From Simmondsia chinensis (taxonomy: Eukaryota > Streptophyta > Magnoliopsida > Caryophyllales > Simmondsiaceae): a stretch of 64,000 nucleotides of DNA. This document shows positions 22,367 through 33,799 of the stretch, piece after piece. The position numbers and the translations under genes were made by a program. The DNA is taken from the NCBI GenBank assembly GCA_018398585.1, contig JAGTTD010000015.1, positions 997,001-1,061,000 of the forward strand, in the 5' to 3' direction. The notes beneath the pieces are model-generated. The model was not told where the DNA came from. It saw only the letters and a program-made list of their open reading frames with translations, and did not search any database. Position 1 is the stretch's first letter; each line of letters opens with the position of its first letter.

Positions 22367-23275
22367 TCCCCCCTCAACTGAAGTAGGAGATAAACGAAGG
22401 CAAATGTTGTGTCTGAATAGAAGAAAGAGTTGTCGTGATAGATTCTTGGTGAAGATATCAGCTATCTGTTGCGAAGAAGAAATGTGTAGAACTCGAACAA
22501 GTCCCATGTGGACGCGCTCTTGTACGAAATGAATGTCGATCTCAATAAGCTTGGTGCGGGCGTGCTGCACGGGGTTGGTGGACATGTACATGGTCGAGAC
22601 ATTATCGCAATAAAGCAAGGTAGCCCGGGGAAGAAGAAAACCAAGCTCATCAAGTAGAGAGCGAAGCCAACAACACTAAGAGACGGCATTTGCAACCGCC
22701 CTGTACTCGGCCTCTGCACTGGAGTGCGAAATTGTTGGCTGACGTTTCGAAGACCAGGAAAGAAGATTTCAGCCCAGAAAAAAACAAAAACCAAATGTAG
22801 AGCGACGAGTATCAGGACAACCAGCCCAGTTGGTATCAGAGTATGCAACTAGTTGATCCACACGAGAACGGGAAATAGTTAACCCAAAAGCGATGGTGCC
22901 CTTGATGTGCCTGAGAATGCGTTTAACAGCCATCCAATGAGGCAAATGCGGAGCATGCATAAACAGACATACTTGTTGCACAGCATAAGAGATGTCGGGA
23001 CGAGTGAAGGTAAGTTACTAAAGAGCACCAACTGTAGAGCAAAATAAGGTAGGATCAGTCATGGGATCACCATCTTCCAGTGAAAGTTTAGATATGGAAT
23101 ATGTAGGGGTTGCAACTGGCTTGCAAGACAGCATGTTGGTCTTATCAATTAGGCCATGAACATACTTGGACTGAGATAAGAAAAGACCGTTGGGGGAGTG
23201 CGAGACTGAGATGCCAAGAAAATAATTAAGCCGTCCCAAATCTGTCATATCAAACTCAGAGCGTAAAGAGTGCAA
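22361..23275 (-). pseudogene. copia A RT thumb and RNase H fragments
   Basis: Overlapping broken frames encode FDMTDLGRLNYFLGISV (RT), then WMAVKRILRHIKGT, and the RNase H end (LLYCDNVSTMYMSTNPVQHA, LHISSSQQIADIFTKNL). At least three frame changes are needed to read through. Confidence 0.85.
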
Positions 23276-23321
23276 TATAGCTTGAAGAAGTGCAGTAGAG
23301 GATGCAGTAAGAACTATATCA

Positions 23322-23678
23322 TCAACATAACATTATAGCCATGTCATTGCCACGACGTAAGACAAATAAAGATGAATCAGACTTACAGTCGGTGAAGCCA
23401 AGCGTGCGGAGAAAAGTACCGAAGCGAGTATACCATGCTCGGGGTGCCTGCTTAAGACCATAAAGGGACTTGTGTAATTTGCAAACATGATCAGGAAATT
23501 GAGGATTGATGAAACCTGGAGGTTGTTTCATATAGACCTCTTTATTAAGATAACCATTCAAAAAGGCATTTTTAACATCAAGCTGGTGAATGGGCCACTG
23601 TTGAGACGTAGCGAGAGCGAGGACAGTACGGACTGTGGCAGGTATGCCATATCTTTGTGTGAAGCCTTGTGCAACCAA
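23322..23678 (-). pseudogene. copia A reverse transcriptase fragment
   Basis: Encodes [20 protein letters not shown] and GLKQAPRAWY, the conserved copia RT palm. The frame shifts immediately before the catalytic YVDD box, giving ...AIMLC-stop, so RT is dead even if the upstream breaks were suppressed. Confidence 0.88.
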
Positions 23679-23780
23679 GCGAGCTTTGTAACGTTCTATT
23701 TCACTTGTAGAAGTTTGCTTAACACGAAAAACCCATTTAGAGCCTACAACGTTACTATGAGAAGGTGAAGGAACAAGATC

Positions 23781-24398
23781 CTATGTTTGATTACGAATAA
23801 GAGCATTGTACTCATCTTGCATGGCATTCTTCCAATTTTCATCCGTAAGAGCCTGCTTATAGGAGAAAGGAACCTCGGGCAACGTATTATGAGCAAGCAT
23901 AGAAGGTCGAATAAGAGGTTTAACAATACCAGCTTTGGAACCTGTGACCATAGGATGATGAGATCGGGCCGAGAGATCGCGAGGCTCAGAGATCTCGGTT
24001 GGCTCAACCGGGACAGCCGGTGACATGGGCGGTGATGGTGGGCCGGGCAATGGTGGAGTAACGGGTGGCGGTGTAGCCACGACTGGTGGCGGGGCACTTG
24101 CGGCTAGGGGACCCAGCTGCGGCTGAGTCATCCCGGGAGGCGGTGCGAGCATGCTGCCCGCCAAAGGGGAGGCAGGAAGAGGTGATGCAAACACTTGATG
24201 AAGACGATTCATCGTAGATTGAGAAAAAGTACCCAACCGAGCGAAAGGAAAATCTGTTTCATCAAATACGACATGCCTCGAAATGATGACTTTGTTAGTA
24301 GAATCTAAGCATTTGTACCCCTTATGGTTTGGTGGATAGCCCATGAAAACATATAAAGTGGACTGATGTGCAAGTTTATGTGGAGCAGTAGCAGTCAA
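23781..24398 (-). pseudogene. copia A integrase C-terminus, linker and RT start
   Basis: Contains the 'MGYPPNHKGYKCLDSTNKV..SRHVVFDE' copia signature, a Pro/Ala-rich linker and the RT entry 'FSYKQALTDENWKNAMQDEY'. It is stopped at NQT|TAG, where relatives have TGG (Trp), so this is a nonsense mutation. Confidence 0.85.
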
Positions 24399-24416
24399 AT
24401 TAGGATAGCAGGCACT

Positions 24417-25061
24417 TCAAAAAACACGAAAGTGAGCATAATCAACCTTTTGTTTATATGAGCGTTGATATAGGATCTTTTTCTTAATAGCAGTAGAGGG
24501 TAATAAGTTGATAATATAAGTAGCAGCAGAAACAGCCTCAACCAAATACTCCAAAGGCATACAAGCTTGAAAAAGGAGAGATTGCATCATATTACCAATA
24601 GTTCTGTGTATACGTTCAGCTTTCCCGTTTTGTTGGGATGTATGAGGGCACGAGACCCAACTAAGAATACCCCGTTGTATAAAAAGGCCATTAAAATCAC
24701 GATTAATATATTCAGTCCCATTGTCACACTGAAATTGTTTGATTTCCACACCAAATTGATTTAAGATACGCGCACAGAATTGAAGAAACAAATCAAACAC
24801 ATCTGATTTAGAATGCATCGGGTAAATCCACACAAAATGAGAATAATCATCCAAAAATAATAAATAATATTTATAACTACTGAAACTAAGAACAGGTGAT
24901 GTCCATACATCAGAGTGAACAATATCAAAAGGATGCATAGTACTAGAAACAGACGTCTGAAAAGGTAAACGACTACGCTTGCCTTGTTGACAAGCATGAC
25001 ACAAACAAGACTCTAAAGGACTGGAACAGGAAATAAATTTTTGCTTTACTAAAGATGACAA
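24417..25061 (-). pseudogene. copia A integrase core
   Basis: A 214-codon frame with an HACQQGK zinc-binding remnant (GAG-pre-integrase) followed by the DDE catalytic core: Asp51 (HSDVW), Asp113 (QCDNGTEY) and Glu149 (NGKAERIHRT), a DD35E spacing as in copia integrases. All three acids are kept, but the frame is cut off from gag and RT by a frameshift and stop. Confidence 0.88.
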
Positions 25062-25201
25062 AATTGGTTCCCTTGGATGGCCTAAGTGACGGTGCCAAGG
25101 GGAAGAGGAGACTCGTTAAGCGACGAACGATGTAGTGATGGTAGGTGATCCTGGTACTGTAAAAAGAGGTCCCGGACTGACACAGCGGATGATAGTTGAC
25201 T

Positions 25202-26653
25202 TCAGTTTAGGATCCTTGACAGTAAAACCAAAAGAGTCAAATTCAAGGAGACAATTGTTGTTTGAACAAATTGACGAACAGAAAGTAACTTTTTAAAAAG
25301 ACCAAGAACAAAAAGAACTTTATTTAAAACAAAGCGACCTGCAGGAGTAGATATGAAACATGATCCAATACCAGATATAGAAAGACAAGCACCATTACCA
25401 ACTAAAATTTTATCAGACCCGGTGTATGGAGACAATGACGTTAGGATACCTGGATTATTTGTCATGTGGGAGGAGGCCCCGCTATCCATGACCCAAGAGG
25501 GATCAAGAGTAGGAGTGGAATAATATTGTGGAGAGTACTGACTCACATCAAAACCTGGATAGAAGCCATAACCAGTGGTATAAACATTATTTGCAGGATG
25601 AAATTGTGCATTAGAAACGTTACCACCCGAGGGAGCAGAACCAAAAGGAGGAGGTCGATATTGCGTGTTAAACCGTGGAATAAGGGGCATGCCCCTGAAA
25701 TTCGGAGCCCACATATTTTGCATCCACTGATTACCATAACCGCGACCGTTTCTACCTTTGCCACGACCTCCACGACCACGACTGTTACCACGGCCATTAC
25801 CATGCTGATTTCCATAACCGGGCTGCTGTTGTTGAGCAAGAAAGGCTGCCTGCTGATTGGTTGATTGCGGCTGGGGTGGCGGCGGTACGGCCGGTGTGAC
25901 TGTGATTAGTGGAGGGGTTGAGTGCACACCCGAGGCCCCGGCTGCGAGAAAAACAGATGAAGAGCCTGCATTGGCATGCGTAAGACGGGAGTCCTCATTC
26001 ATCAACATAGAGCGAGCCTCAATAAAGGATGGGAAGGGAGCACGGGACGTAATAGATGTACAAACGACACTGTAATCCTTTTCATCAGAAAGACCATCCA
26101 CAGCAGCGAAAACCATATCAACATCAGTAATAGAGGCATTGACAGACTTGAGATTATTAGCCAAAGATTTAATCTTCGTGAGATAGGCTAACATGGAGAG
26201 ATTGCTTTTCTTAATATTAGTTAATTCACGTTTAAATTGCAGTTGACGTGATTGTGCAAAATCAGTGAAAAGACGGGTGATAGAACCCCAAAGTGATGCA
26301 ACAGTGACATCATCATCAGTACCCCACACAGCACTAGCAAGATCGGGAGAGATAGTATCAAATATCCAGAAAATAAGAAGATTATCAACCTGTCTCCAAT
26401 AGCGATGGGGATCTGATATAGCAGGTTGAGAGGAGGTGCCATCAAGGTAATCATCCACAGCATAACCTTTACAAGCAGAAAGAAAAGACCGGCGCCAAAC
26501 TAGATATGTAGATGGATCGATCAGATCTAGGGTCGAGGAAATTTGGTGGCGAATATTTGAGACGCTAAACGGTGTGGGGACCGAAGGACCACTGGCGAGA
26601 GGGGGCGGCACCGCATCAATAGGAGCAGTGGTAGAGGAGGTTGTGTCTGCCAT
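25202..26653 (-). pseudogene. copia A gag and protease
   Basis: 483 codons. Residues 1-230 are a UBN2-type copia gag (LVWRRSFLSACKGYAVDDYL, ANNLKSVNASITDVDMV). Residues about 284-306 form a Gly/Arg-rich RGG-like box where a CCHC zinc knuckle would be expected; none is visible. The aspartic protease has the catalytic Asp-Ser-Gly at 390-392 (WVMDSGASSHMTNN). The frame then breaks before the integrase. Gag normally forms the particle and protease cleaves the polyprotein. Confidence 0.88.
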
Positions 26654-27144
26654 GAGGATGGTGGCGGCGCTGGTAGATCTGGAGGTTGTGTCGGAGGGGA
26701 CGGCGGTGGATCTGAAAATCTGGAAATTGCAATTGGAAATCTGGAGGTTGTGTCGGAGTAACCGTCACTTGCCGGAGCTTGAATTCTAATAATTGAATTT
26801 CACAAACCCTAGGTTTATTTAGCTTATGAAATTCTTCAATTTTGCGCTTTTTATTGCAATTTTTTGTCCAATTTTGTTGATTCTTGAAGGTTTATTTGAA
26901 GATTTCTGTGTTAATGGCTTCTGATAGGCGAGTGGATTCGGCGATATGGCGAGCTTGTGCGGGAAAATCAATGGAGATTCCGAAGGTGAATTCTAGGGTT
27001 TACTACTTTCCTCAAGGAAATCAATGGAGATTCCGAAGGTGAAATCAATGGAGCTTGTGCGGTATGCGAAGGTGTTGACGCAATCGGACGCGAATAATGG
27101 GGCGTAGTAGCTTTACGTACGGTACTAAGTTTCTTTCAGAGGTT

Positions 27145-27228
27145 GTTAGACTATAACGTATAGTGGACTATACTAGTAATGTGTTACAATTGTATAGACT
27201 AGGCCCATTAGGCTTAGTCTTGAGGTTC
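27145..27228 (+). repeat. inverted partial LTR inside copia A leader
   Basis: tgttagactataacg...ttctgtgt repeats the first ~85 bp of the LTR but in the opposite orientation to both LTRs, between the primer site and gag. It is followed by a (GGC)n run at about 27232-27260. Confidence 0.75.
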
Positions 27229-27332
27229 TGTGTTGGCGGCAGCGGCGGCGGCGGCGGCGTTTGAAGATGAAAGATGAAAATGCTAGGGTTTGCCTTATTT
27301 TTATGAGATAGCTAGGGTTAGCTCTGATACCA

Positions 27333-27487
27333 TGTAAAAGTATAGTATTGAAAATAATTAGTACTCCTAGAATAAGAGCCCTCTCATGTATTTATAGAGT
27401 TTACACGGAACCTTAAGGCTAAGCCTAATGGACCTAGTTTATACAATTGTAGCCCATTACTGATACAGTCCACTATATAGTCTAACA
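27333..27487 (-). repeat. 5' LTR of copia A
   Basis: 155 bp, next to the primer binding site at 27321-27332. It differs from the 3' LTR by scattered substitutions and small indels, so the insertion is not recent. Confidence 0.9.
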
Positions 27488-27714
27488 GAAAATCAACCCT
27501 TTAGCCTAAGCAACTCATTCTTGACCCGATCGTTAAACAATTTTCACTACCTTGACGTTAATTTTATTGTACGACCACGGGTAAAATTATGCTAATTAGA
27601 AATTAATTTAGCCTAATTAATTTTTCACTACAACTGACATTATCTTTTGAATGGTTTTTAGTAAACCCACGAGACTTGTATATTAATTTTTTCTCTATGA
27701 AAACTCTTATATAT

Positions 27715-27900
27715 TGTTAGATTATAAAACCATTTCTTCAGTTAAAAAAAATAAAACTATTTTTGGACCTTTACTCGTCAGCTTAAGCTTTTAAGATAGT
27801 TGGTTATTTGATATGGTATCAGAGCCTTATTGATTAAGAGGTCACGAGTTTGAATCCCAATATCAGTTTAAGCTTTTAGGACAGTTGATTTTTTGATATA
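27715..27900 (+). mobile_element. TRIM retrotransposon fragment
   Basis: LTR-like tgttagattataaaacc...ttatttgata ends at 27813, followed by an exact initiator-Met primer site TGGTATCAGAGC at 27814-27825 and 'cacgagtttgaatccc'. The second LTR is partial (from about 27862). Same family as 7706-7968. Confidence 0.6.
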
Positions 27901-28310
27901 TATAATTTTTACTAGACTCACATATAGAGTGTTAGAATGGCAACCACACGTATCATTTTCGTGAACTTGAATGTTCCATTAAATATGAAGCTCAGCCATT
28001 TTCAGTACTATACTGCCCTCTGTACACATCCACCAGCCCCATTTTACTTCATGTTAATGCCCCCATTCTACTTCTTTTTTTCTTTTTTTTTTTTTTATAT
28101 TTTTTGGGGTTCTGAAATAAGGAAAAAAAAAAGTGTATCGATGTAGCTGCTATGAGTGAGTAGCATAACGATGCTAGTTCACAGTGTTCTTAGGCTTTCA
28201 TGTTTGCTATTACTGACGCTTTATTGTTACTTGCATGTCTCGTGCTACTTCGTTTAATTTGACTTTGACTTGATTTTAGAAATATTGTTCAATTTTTGCT
28301 TTTTGGGATT

Positions 28311-28350
28311 GGACCCTCGAAAACAGCCTCCCTTTAGGATATTACTGTTC
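28311..28350 (+). mobile_element. short SINE body scrap
   Basis: 'ggaccctcgaaaacagcctc' matches the SINE body start. Nothing else of the element remains. Confidence 0.45.
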
Positions 28351-28555
28351 GAGCTTCTGTCTTGACAAGAACCTTTCAGTCACTGGGATTGGTGTTATTT
28401 TTGTTGTAATTTTTATATTATTTTTGGATTATAAAATTAAAAAAAAAAAAAAAGGAGAACCCTAAGCTCCCAAGCCTGTAATATTAGATTGAATGGAGTG
28501 TTACGGAAATCTATGGCTACTCCAGGTCAACCTCTCCTTTTCATGTTACATTTTG

Positions 28556-28557
<2 letters not shown>

Positions 28558-28607
<50 letters not shown>
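28558..28607. repeat. (AT)n microsatellite
   Basis: About 50 bp of uninterrupted AT repeat. Confidence 0.95.
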
Positions 28608-28609
<2 letters not shown>

Positions 28610-28689
28610 TTTTGGCAAGTCAATTTTATATTTGGGGTTTTAAGTAACCCATCCCTCTTGGGAGGATGTTAATGCAATTGATGGCTTAA

Positions 28690-29449
28690 CTTGCTTGGTT
28701 TTTTGGGTTTGGCTTCGGTTGTTTGTTCTTGAGTGTTTGTCCTTGCGTTAGTTGGCTTGGAAGAGATCTTTTGCCTTTCAGTTTGCCATTGTTTCCTCGT
28801 TGTCTTTTGCTTTGCAGAGTCTTTTTTGATTCTTTTGGTTTTCCGCTGGTTGAGTTTGTTGCCCTTTTGGGAGTTTCGAGTGCTGCTCGGGGGGTCGCGG
28901 TTGCTTTTTGTGTTGTTCTCCTTTTCGAAGCTTGGTCGCCGTTTTTGGGTTGCGAGGGTGTTGGCTCTTTTTTGGTTCTGGTTCGGTTGCTTCGGGCCTC
29001 CGTTTGGGTCTCGTGGTGCTGCTTTTGTGTTGTTTTCTATTTTTCTGCGGCGATCCCAAGTAGGCTCAGTTTCGTTTTCTTCTTGTTGGTGGCCCTGAGT
29101 GTCTTTTGGTTGCGCTTTTGGGTGGTGGGGTGTGTGTGGCTCTTTCTCATTGATTCCGGGGGCTGGTGCGTGGTTTTGGGTGTGCTTTTGTTTCTGGCGT
29201 CCTTCGTCTCGTTTTATTGCAGGCGTGAGGCTTTCTTGCTGGGTGGTGCTTTTGGCTGGCCTGGGTGTTGGGGTGTTTTGGTTGCCATGGGTGTTGGGGC
29301 GTCTGGTTTAGGTGTTTGTGTTTTGCTGCATGTTGTTGGCTTCTCTTTTTTCTTTTTGTTTGTCCCGATCTGTTTTTTCTTTTGGTCCCTTTTTGGGGCA
29401 CCGTGTGTATTTCTAGAGCTCTGCTCTTTATCTATATAAAAAAAAAACT
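28690..29449 (+). mobile_element. L1-type LINE 3' UTR with poly-A
   Basis: T/G-rich low-complexity sequence ending 'gctctgctctttatctatat' plus A9, the 3' signature of the L1 tails in this window. The long open frame through it encodes only hydrophobic low-complexity residues and is not a gene. Confidence 0.55.
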
Positions 29450-29460
29450 AACATGCATGC

Positions 29461-29672
29461 AATGGATCCCATTAGAACCCTGAAATTAAGCGTGTTTGGG
29501 CGAGAGTAGTACCAGAATAGGTGGCCTTCTGGAAAGTCCTCACCCCTCAGGTTGGGGGTATTAAAAAATAGCCTCTTTTTAGGGTAACATCCTGAAAGAG
29601 AAAGGCTGCGTACATTCACCTCCCAGGCCCTGCATAGGTGGAAGCCCTTGGGGCACTGGACTATTGCTTTTT
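29461..29672 (+). mobile_element. 5S rRNA-headed SINE, copy E
   Basis: Head ggatcccattagaaccctg...gcgagagtagtacc...gaaagtcctc, missing the GTGTTGC near the 5S end, then the body 'gggtattaaaaaatagcctc...ggctgcgtacattc'. It starts just after the L1 poly-A at 29449. No clear target-site duplication. Confidence 0.75.
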
Positions 29673-29844
29673 TTAATTCTACTATATGTAATATAAAAAA
29701 AAATTGTGATATTTGTATTTAATCAAAATAATTATGTAGATAGTTTGTTTTTTTTTTTTTTTTGGTAACGAGGGATTGGATTGCCCCAACCAACCATGGC
29801 TCATGAGGAGGCCCACAATCCTCATGAGCAGGTAAGTCATGAGT

Positions 29845-30157
29845 ATATTCTTTTTTTTTATAATTGGAATTTTATTAATCAAAAAATGTCATACAAAGAC
29901 ATCACAAGCCAACAAAAGGTAACAAAACACAGGATTCCATCAATACACTCCAAAACCTCCATGATTCAGCCGATGATGGATTGATGAAGCAATCTTTGTT
30001 GGAGAGGAGATGTCACCAACTGAGATGCCCTCATGATGGGCTGTTTTTGTGCGCCGGTGATGTTGTTTTTGCCTTTTGTTGCGTGTTTTTTGGTTGCCTT
30101 CTTCGGTTTTGAGTGGGTTTGTTTCATGTAGGCGGTTGACTTCTTTCGTTGTTGTTT
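29845..30157 (-). mobile_element. L1-type 3' fragment
   Basis: T-run then 'ataattggaattttattaatc', the minus-strand L1 tail layout also seen at 52934. No intact coding region. Confidence 0.45.
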
Positions 30158-30171
30158 GTTCTTTGCCTTCT

Positions 30172-30307
30172 TGGGTCGGGGTTCTCGGACACAATCTTCC
30201 TTTTGGGTAGCACCCTAAAAGGGTAATGCTGCTCATATCCCACCTCATCCAAACCCTACATATGTGGGAGTCCTTGATGCACTGGATTTGTTATTATTGT
30301 GGTTGTT
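30172..30307 (+). mobile_element. headless SINE, copy F (14-bp TSD)
   Basis: Body from 'tgggtcggggttctcgg' to a degenerate 'ttgttattattgtggttgtt' tail. Flanked by perfect gttctttgccttct at 30158-30171 and 30308-30321. There is no 5S head, so headless copies also retroposed. Confidence 0.82.
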
Positions 30308-30419
30308 GTTCTTTGCCTTCTAGTTTTTCTCTGCACTCTTTTCCTTCTGAGGCTTGTATTCTAATTATAAAAGACAAAAGAAAACAATGATATATAAATT
30401 TGATTAAGTCTTGTTTGGT

Positions 30420-31027
30420 TAAAAATAAAAAATAAAAAATAAAAGCTTCCTTTTTAGGGGGGGGGGGAGGAAACACTGTTTTTTAAAAACAAAATTGAAG
30501 GTGTTTAACCCCCAAAAAAGTGTTTTTAAATAAAAATGAGTCCTTAAACCTTATCTCGTCTCATTTTGCTTACTAAAAAAATGACACACATACACACGCG
30601 CGGGCGTGTGCGCGCACACACACACATATATATATATGTAGATCACTAGATCAAAATTTGGCCATGCCAATAAATTATATGGTATTAAGTTGATGCAAGG
30701 CCGATCCTAACATTTTCGGGACTGAAAGTAAAATTTTTAAATGAGACCTTTTATATATAATAAGATTTCTCTGAAAACCTATTAATATTAGCAACTGTCA
30801 ATTCAAAAATCACAATCTCTAAATTTTGAGGCCCCTTAAAGTTTAGAAGCTCGAAGTAGTTACTTGGATAGCTTGGGATTATGTCCTGGCCCGAGATGAT
30901 GATGCTGGGAGTAGAGTTTGTGCATGGATGGGTTAGCGGTTCAGAGGACCTCCAAAATTAAATGCAATGGGGGACCCTGTACATCCATCTCCTTTCACTT
31001 CCCAACAACTCCACCTCGGCTCCCCTG

Positions 31028-31076
<49 letters not shown>

Positions 31077-32200
31077 ATACGAGGGCAGATGAATCTGTTA
31101 AATTTCACCGGGCCTTTAGGCCCGACCCATGGCAATAGGTGGAGTAACCCACTAGGCTTATAAGGTGATTTCTTCTTTCTCTCAACTCCAATGTGGGATT
31201 GCACAAGACTCACATGTGGAGTCTTCAACAGAATCCTCCAATCGATACATGTTCATATAGAGCGTAAATGTAGAATCGATTTGAACACTTCAAAAATCGA
31301 AAGTAAACTCAAAATCTACCAAAAGTGAGAAAGAAACTAAGGTTTTATGTTGAGCAATTGAGGGAGCAATACAACTAGTTATGGAGAGTATTCATAGACA
31401 AAATAATGAAACCCTTATATCTCGGTAAATGTAATAAACTAAACGCAAAATATAAAAAGGTGACCCAAAAACCACAATTAGAAGCCGATTTTTTTTTTGG
31501 GGGGGGGGGGGGGTGAAGTCCCTAGGGTTGTAGAATTTGGTTTGAGACGTTAGATTTGACAGGTAGTTTGCTTTGTAACTCCTTAAGGATTAAACGTTAT
31601 GACCATTTCAAGTTGACTTGCTCAAATAAGTTTTTTCAGCCCACGCCTTTTGGTTTTTGGCAGTCCATCTGCTACAAAATAATTTTTAACGACTCGTCTG
31701 GCATCACATATAATGCATGTAAATAGTAGGAAAAATTAGTGTTGCCAAAATACAATAAAAACAAAACTAATTATAAAGCGAGGGAACAAAATGCGCACCA
31801 CGATCATCCTAGGGGCTATATTTAAGTTATATGTGCAGTCTAATTAATATGGCTTGTTTAAAGAGTTGAAGATTGTATTGATCTGATTTAGATTCATAAT
31901 GCATTTGCATTTAGTGTATGGTCATTGGTCGTATATTCATAGTAGGGTTGTGGTGTTGAAAAGCCTCTTGTACTGTTCCTCGAGATACTGAAAATAGTTA
32001 TGCTTCCCTTACTTAGGATTTGACCGAATCATGTAAATTTTGTGTCTCTTGTTTTTTTCTTTTTTACCTAAATTTTGTTGTTACTAATTTGATTTAGGGT
32101 CTTGATTTTTGTGGGTTTTGTTTATAAGTAAGGAGGAAGGGTTCCTCAAGGAAGAACATACTTACTTATAAGAAAGTGGGTAAAAATACAAAATCCTAAT
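30420..32200. other. gene-free region
   Basis: Contains a CA/TG dinucleotide tract (30588-30640), the CT/TA microsatellite and a G10+ run near 31500. A short LTR-like text around 31100-31230 ('ccaatgtgggattgcac') could not be classified. No coding exon is supported. Confidence 0.45.
31029..31075. repeat. (CT)n/(TA)n compound microsatellite
   Basis: About 32 bp of CT repeat followed by TA repeat. Confidence 0.9.
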
Positions 32201-32228
32201 ACCTGAAGCCAACATGCGCACCATTGAT

Positions 32229-32394
32229 CATGCAGCAACAACAACAACAACAACATTCCTAGTGCCTCATGGGCTCCCGCAAAAGCAAGGTCTAGAGGGT
32301 AGATGTACGCAGCCTTACCCCTTCCGAGTAGAAGAGAGGCTGTTTCCGAGGACCTCCAACCTAAAGATCTTGCCGTCCTTGAAGCAAGGCATCA
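32229..32394 (-). mobile_element. SINE or truncated RTE tail, copy G (10-bp TSD)
   Basis: Minus-strand body (ggttggaggtcctcggaaac, ggggtaaggctgcgtac, gcgggagcccatgaggcac) with a (TTG)n tail. Flanked by caccattgat at 32219-32228 and 32395-32404. The body lacks the GGGTAGCACCC stem of SINE copies and reads more like the RTE LINE 3' end. Confidence 0.75.
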
Positions 32395-32851
32395 CACCAT
32401 TGATAATAATCCCAGCATATATAGCACCAAGCTTACGACAAAGATGACTTCCAATGGGCAAGTCGATAAACAAAGTGGCTTGAATCTACGTTTTGTGGTA
32501 CTTATTAGAGCTAGTAAAATGTGATTCGACACACTAACCCGCTACCCAACCCAATCTTAACACAAAAAATTTAAAACTTATTTGGACCTGAACCTGAAAA
32601 TGAACTGAACCGAATTTGACCGGACCCTAACTTGACCCGACATGAGCTTACCACAGACCCGAAATGACCCGACCAGTGAAGACCCGAGACCCGAATCAGA
32701 CCCATCCTATATTCCAAAATAACCCAAATAAAAGTCTATTTTATTATAGAATCTAAATAAAATACTAATTATAGGCATTTTGCTTTGTAATTTTAGTTAT
32801 AACTTTAATAAACTGACTTAACTTATTTATACTCCAATATCCAGAAAGTAC

Positions 32852-33013
32852 CTTTTTTTTTTTTTTTTTTTTTACAATGGTAAAGTCAGGGGAGGGAATA
32901 TACCCCTCAAATCCTCAAAGAGGACTACCACATTTGCCCACGGTGGGATTCGATCCTGGGATGCCTAGTTTGGCAACCGACGATCCAACCATCACGCCAT
33001 GTCCCTAGGGAAC
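32852..33013 (-). mobile_element. tRNA-derived SINE with 15-bp TSD
   Basis: On the minus strand the head has tRNA-like pol III boxes (ATGGCGTGATGG as A box, GGATCGAATCC as B box) and a long poly-A tail (T run 32853-32871). Flanked by perfect atatccagaaagtac at 32837-32851 and 33014-33028. Confidence 0.85.
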
Positions 33014-33344
33014 ATATCCAGAAAGTACTTAGCTTCAATAGTATAGAAGGCTGGCAACTTTATTTTAAAATATGAAAGGCTACTATATACTAATTTAAGA
33101 AAATAAAGTAGAAAATAAATAACAATAAATAATAAATAATAAATGAAATGGCTTCGTATTAAATTCGAAGGCCATTTTAATTAATGGGACTACCGCGTAT
33201 ACTCTGACTCCCTTATAAAGAGCTCAGCCCATCACTTTTTATTTTATTTATTTATTACCTTCAAATATCAATCGTCAAGCATAATAAAGGCATTTCAATC
33301 ATGTTAGTAAAATAAATCAAATTTAATACATATTGTGAATAGGG

Positions 33345-33790
33345 CGTAAACAAACCGAACAATAGATGAATCACTCGTGTTCGAAACTGATTAGGGCGTA
33401 TTCATGTTCATATGAGGGCTTGATAACTTATCGAGCCAAGTTCAAGCAGGCTCGATTAGCTTAACAAGCTTGGCTCGTTAATGTTCGTGAATAGCTTGAT
33501 AAGCTCGATAAAAAGGTTGTTAAGAGCTCGTTAATGGTTGATGTTGGTTCAAAAGTGGTTTGATAATGGCCTCGATAGTAACTTGAAAAGTTAGCTTGGT
33601 AGTAGCTAGACTCGACAGCAAGCTCGGCTTGATTTAAAGATTGATTGGGCTTGATAATGGGCTCAACTCGGTTCGATAAGCCTAACGAGCCGAGTTAATT
33701 GAGCTAAGTTAAACAAGGGTTAGAAAAGCTCGATAAGAGCTCGACTCGCATTCAAAATCGAGTTCGAACAGGAGGGCGTTCGGCTCGGCT
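33345..33790. repeat. hAT-like AGCTCG-word repeat
   Basis: Begins 'agggcgtaaacaaaccgaac' and ends 'ggctcggcttgttaactcc', loosely inverted termini like those of the hAT element at 49426. The interior is made of gctcgataag / gagctcg words. No target-site duplication was found. Confidence 0.45.
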
Positions 33791-33799
33791 TGTTAACTC

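Larger units (their letters stand above)
22207..27487 (-). mobile_element. complete but degenerate Ty1/copia LTR retrotransposon (copia A)
   Basis: 5.3-kb element on the minus strand with short LTRs (22207-22366 and 27333-27487) starting TGTTAGACTATA and ending in TTTTACA on the element strand. A perfect 5-bp target-site duplication, gaaaa, lies at 22202-22206 and 27488-27492. The primer site TGGTATCAGAGC (initiator Met-tRNA) is at 27332-27321, and the polypurine tract TTGAGGGGGGA abuts the 3' LTR at 22377-22367. Coding order gag, protease, integrase, RT, RNase H is that of copia. Nonsense codons and frameshifts show that it is inactive. Confidence 0.93.

Noticed and set aside
25466..25864. 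132-codon plus-strand frame
   Set aside because: Antisense of copia A gag.
28723..29439. 238-codon hydrophobic open frame
   Set aside because: T/G-rich low-complexity L1 3' UTR. No domain, composition-driven, and several overlapping frames are equally open.
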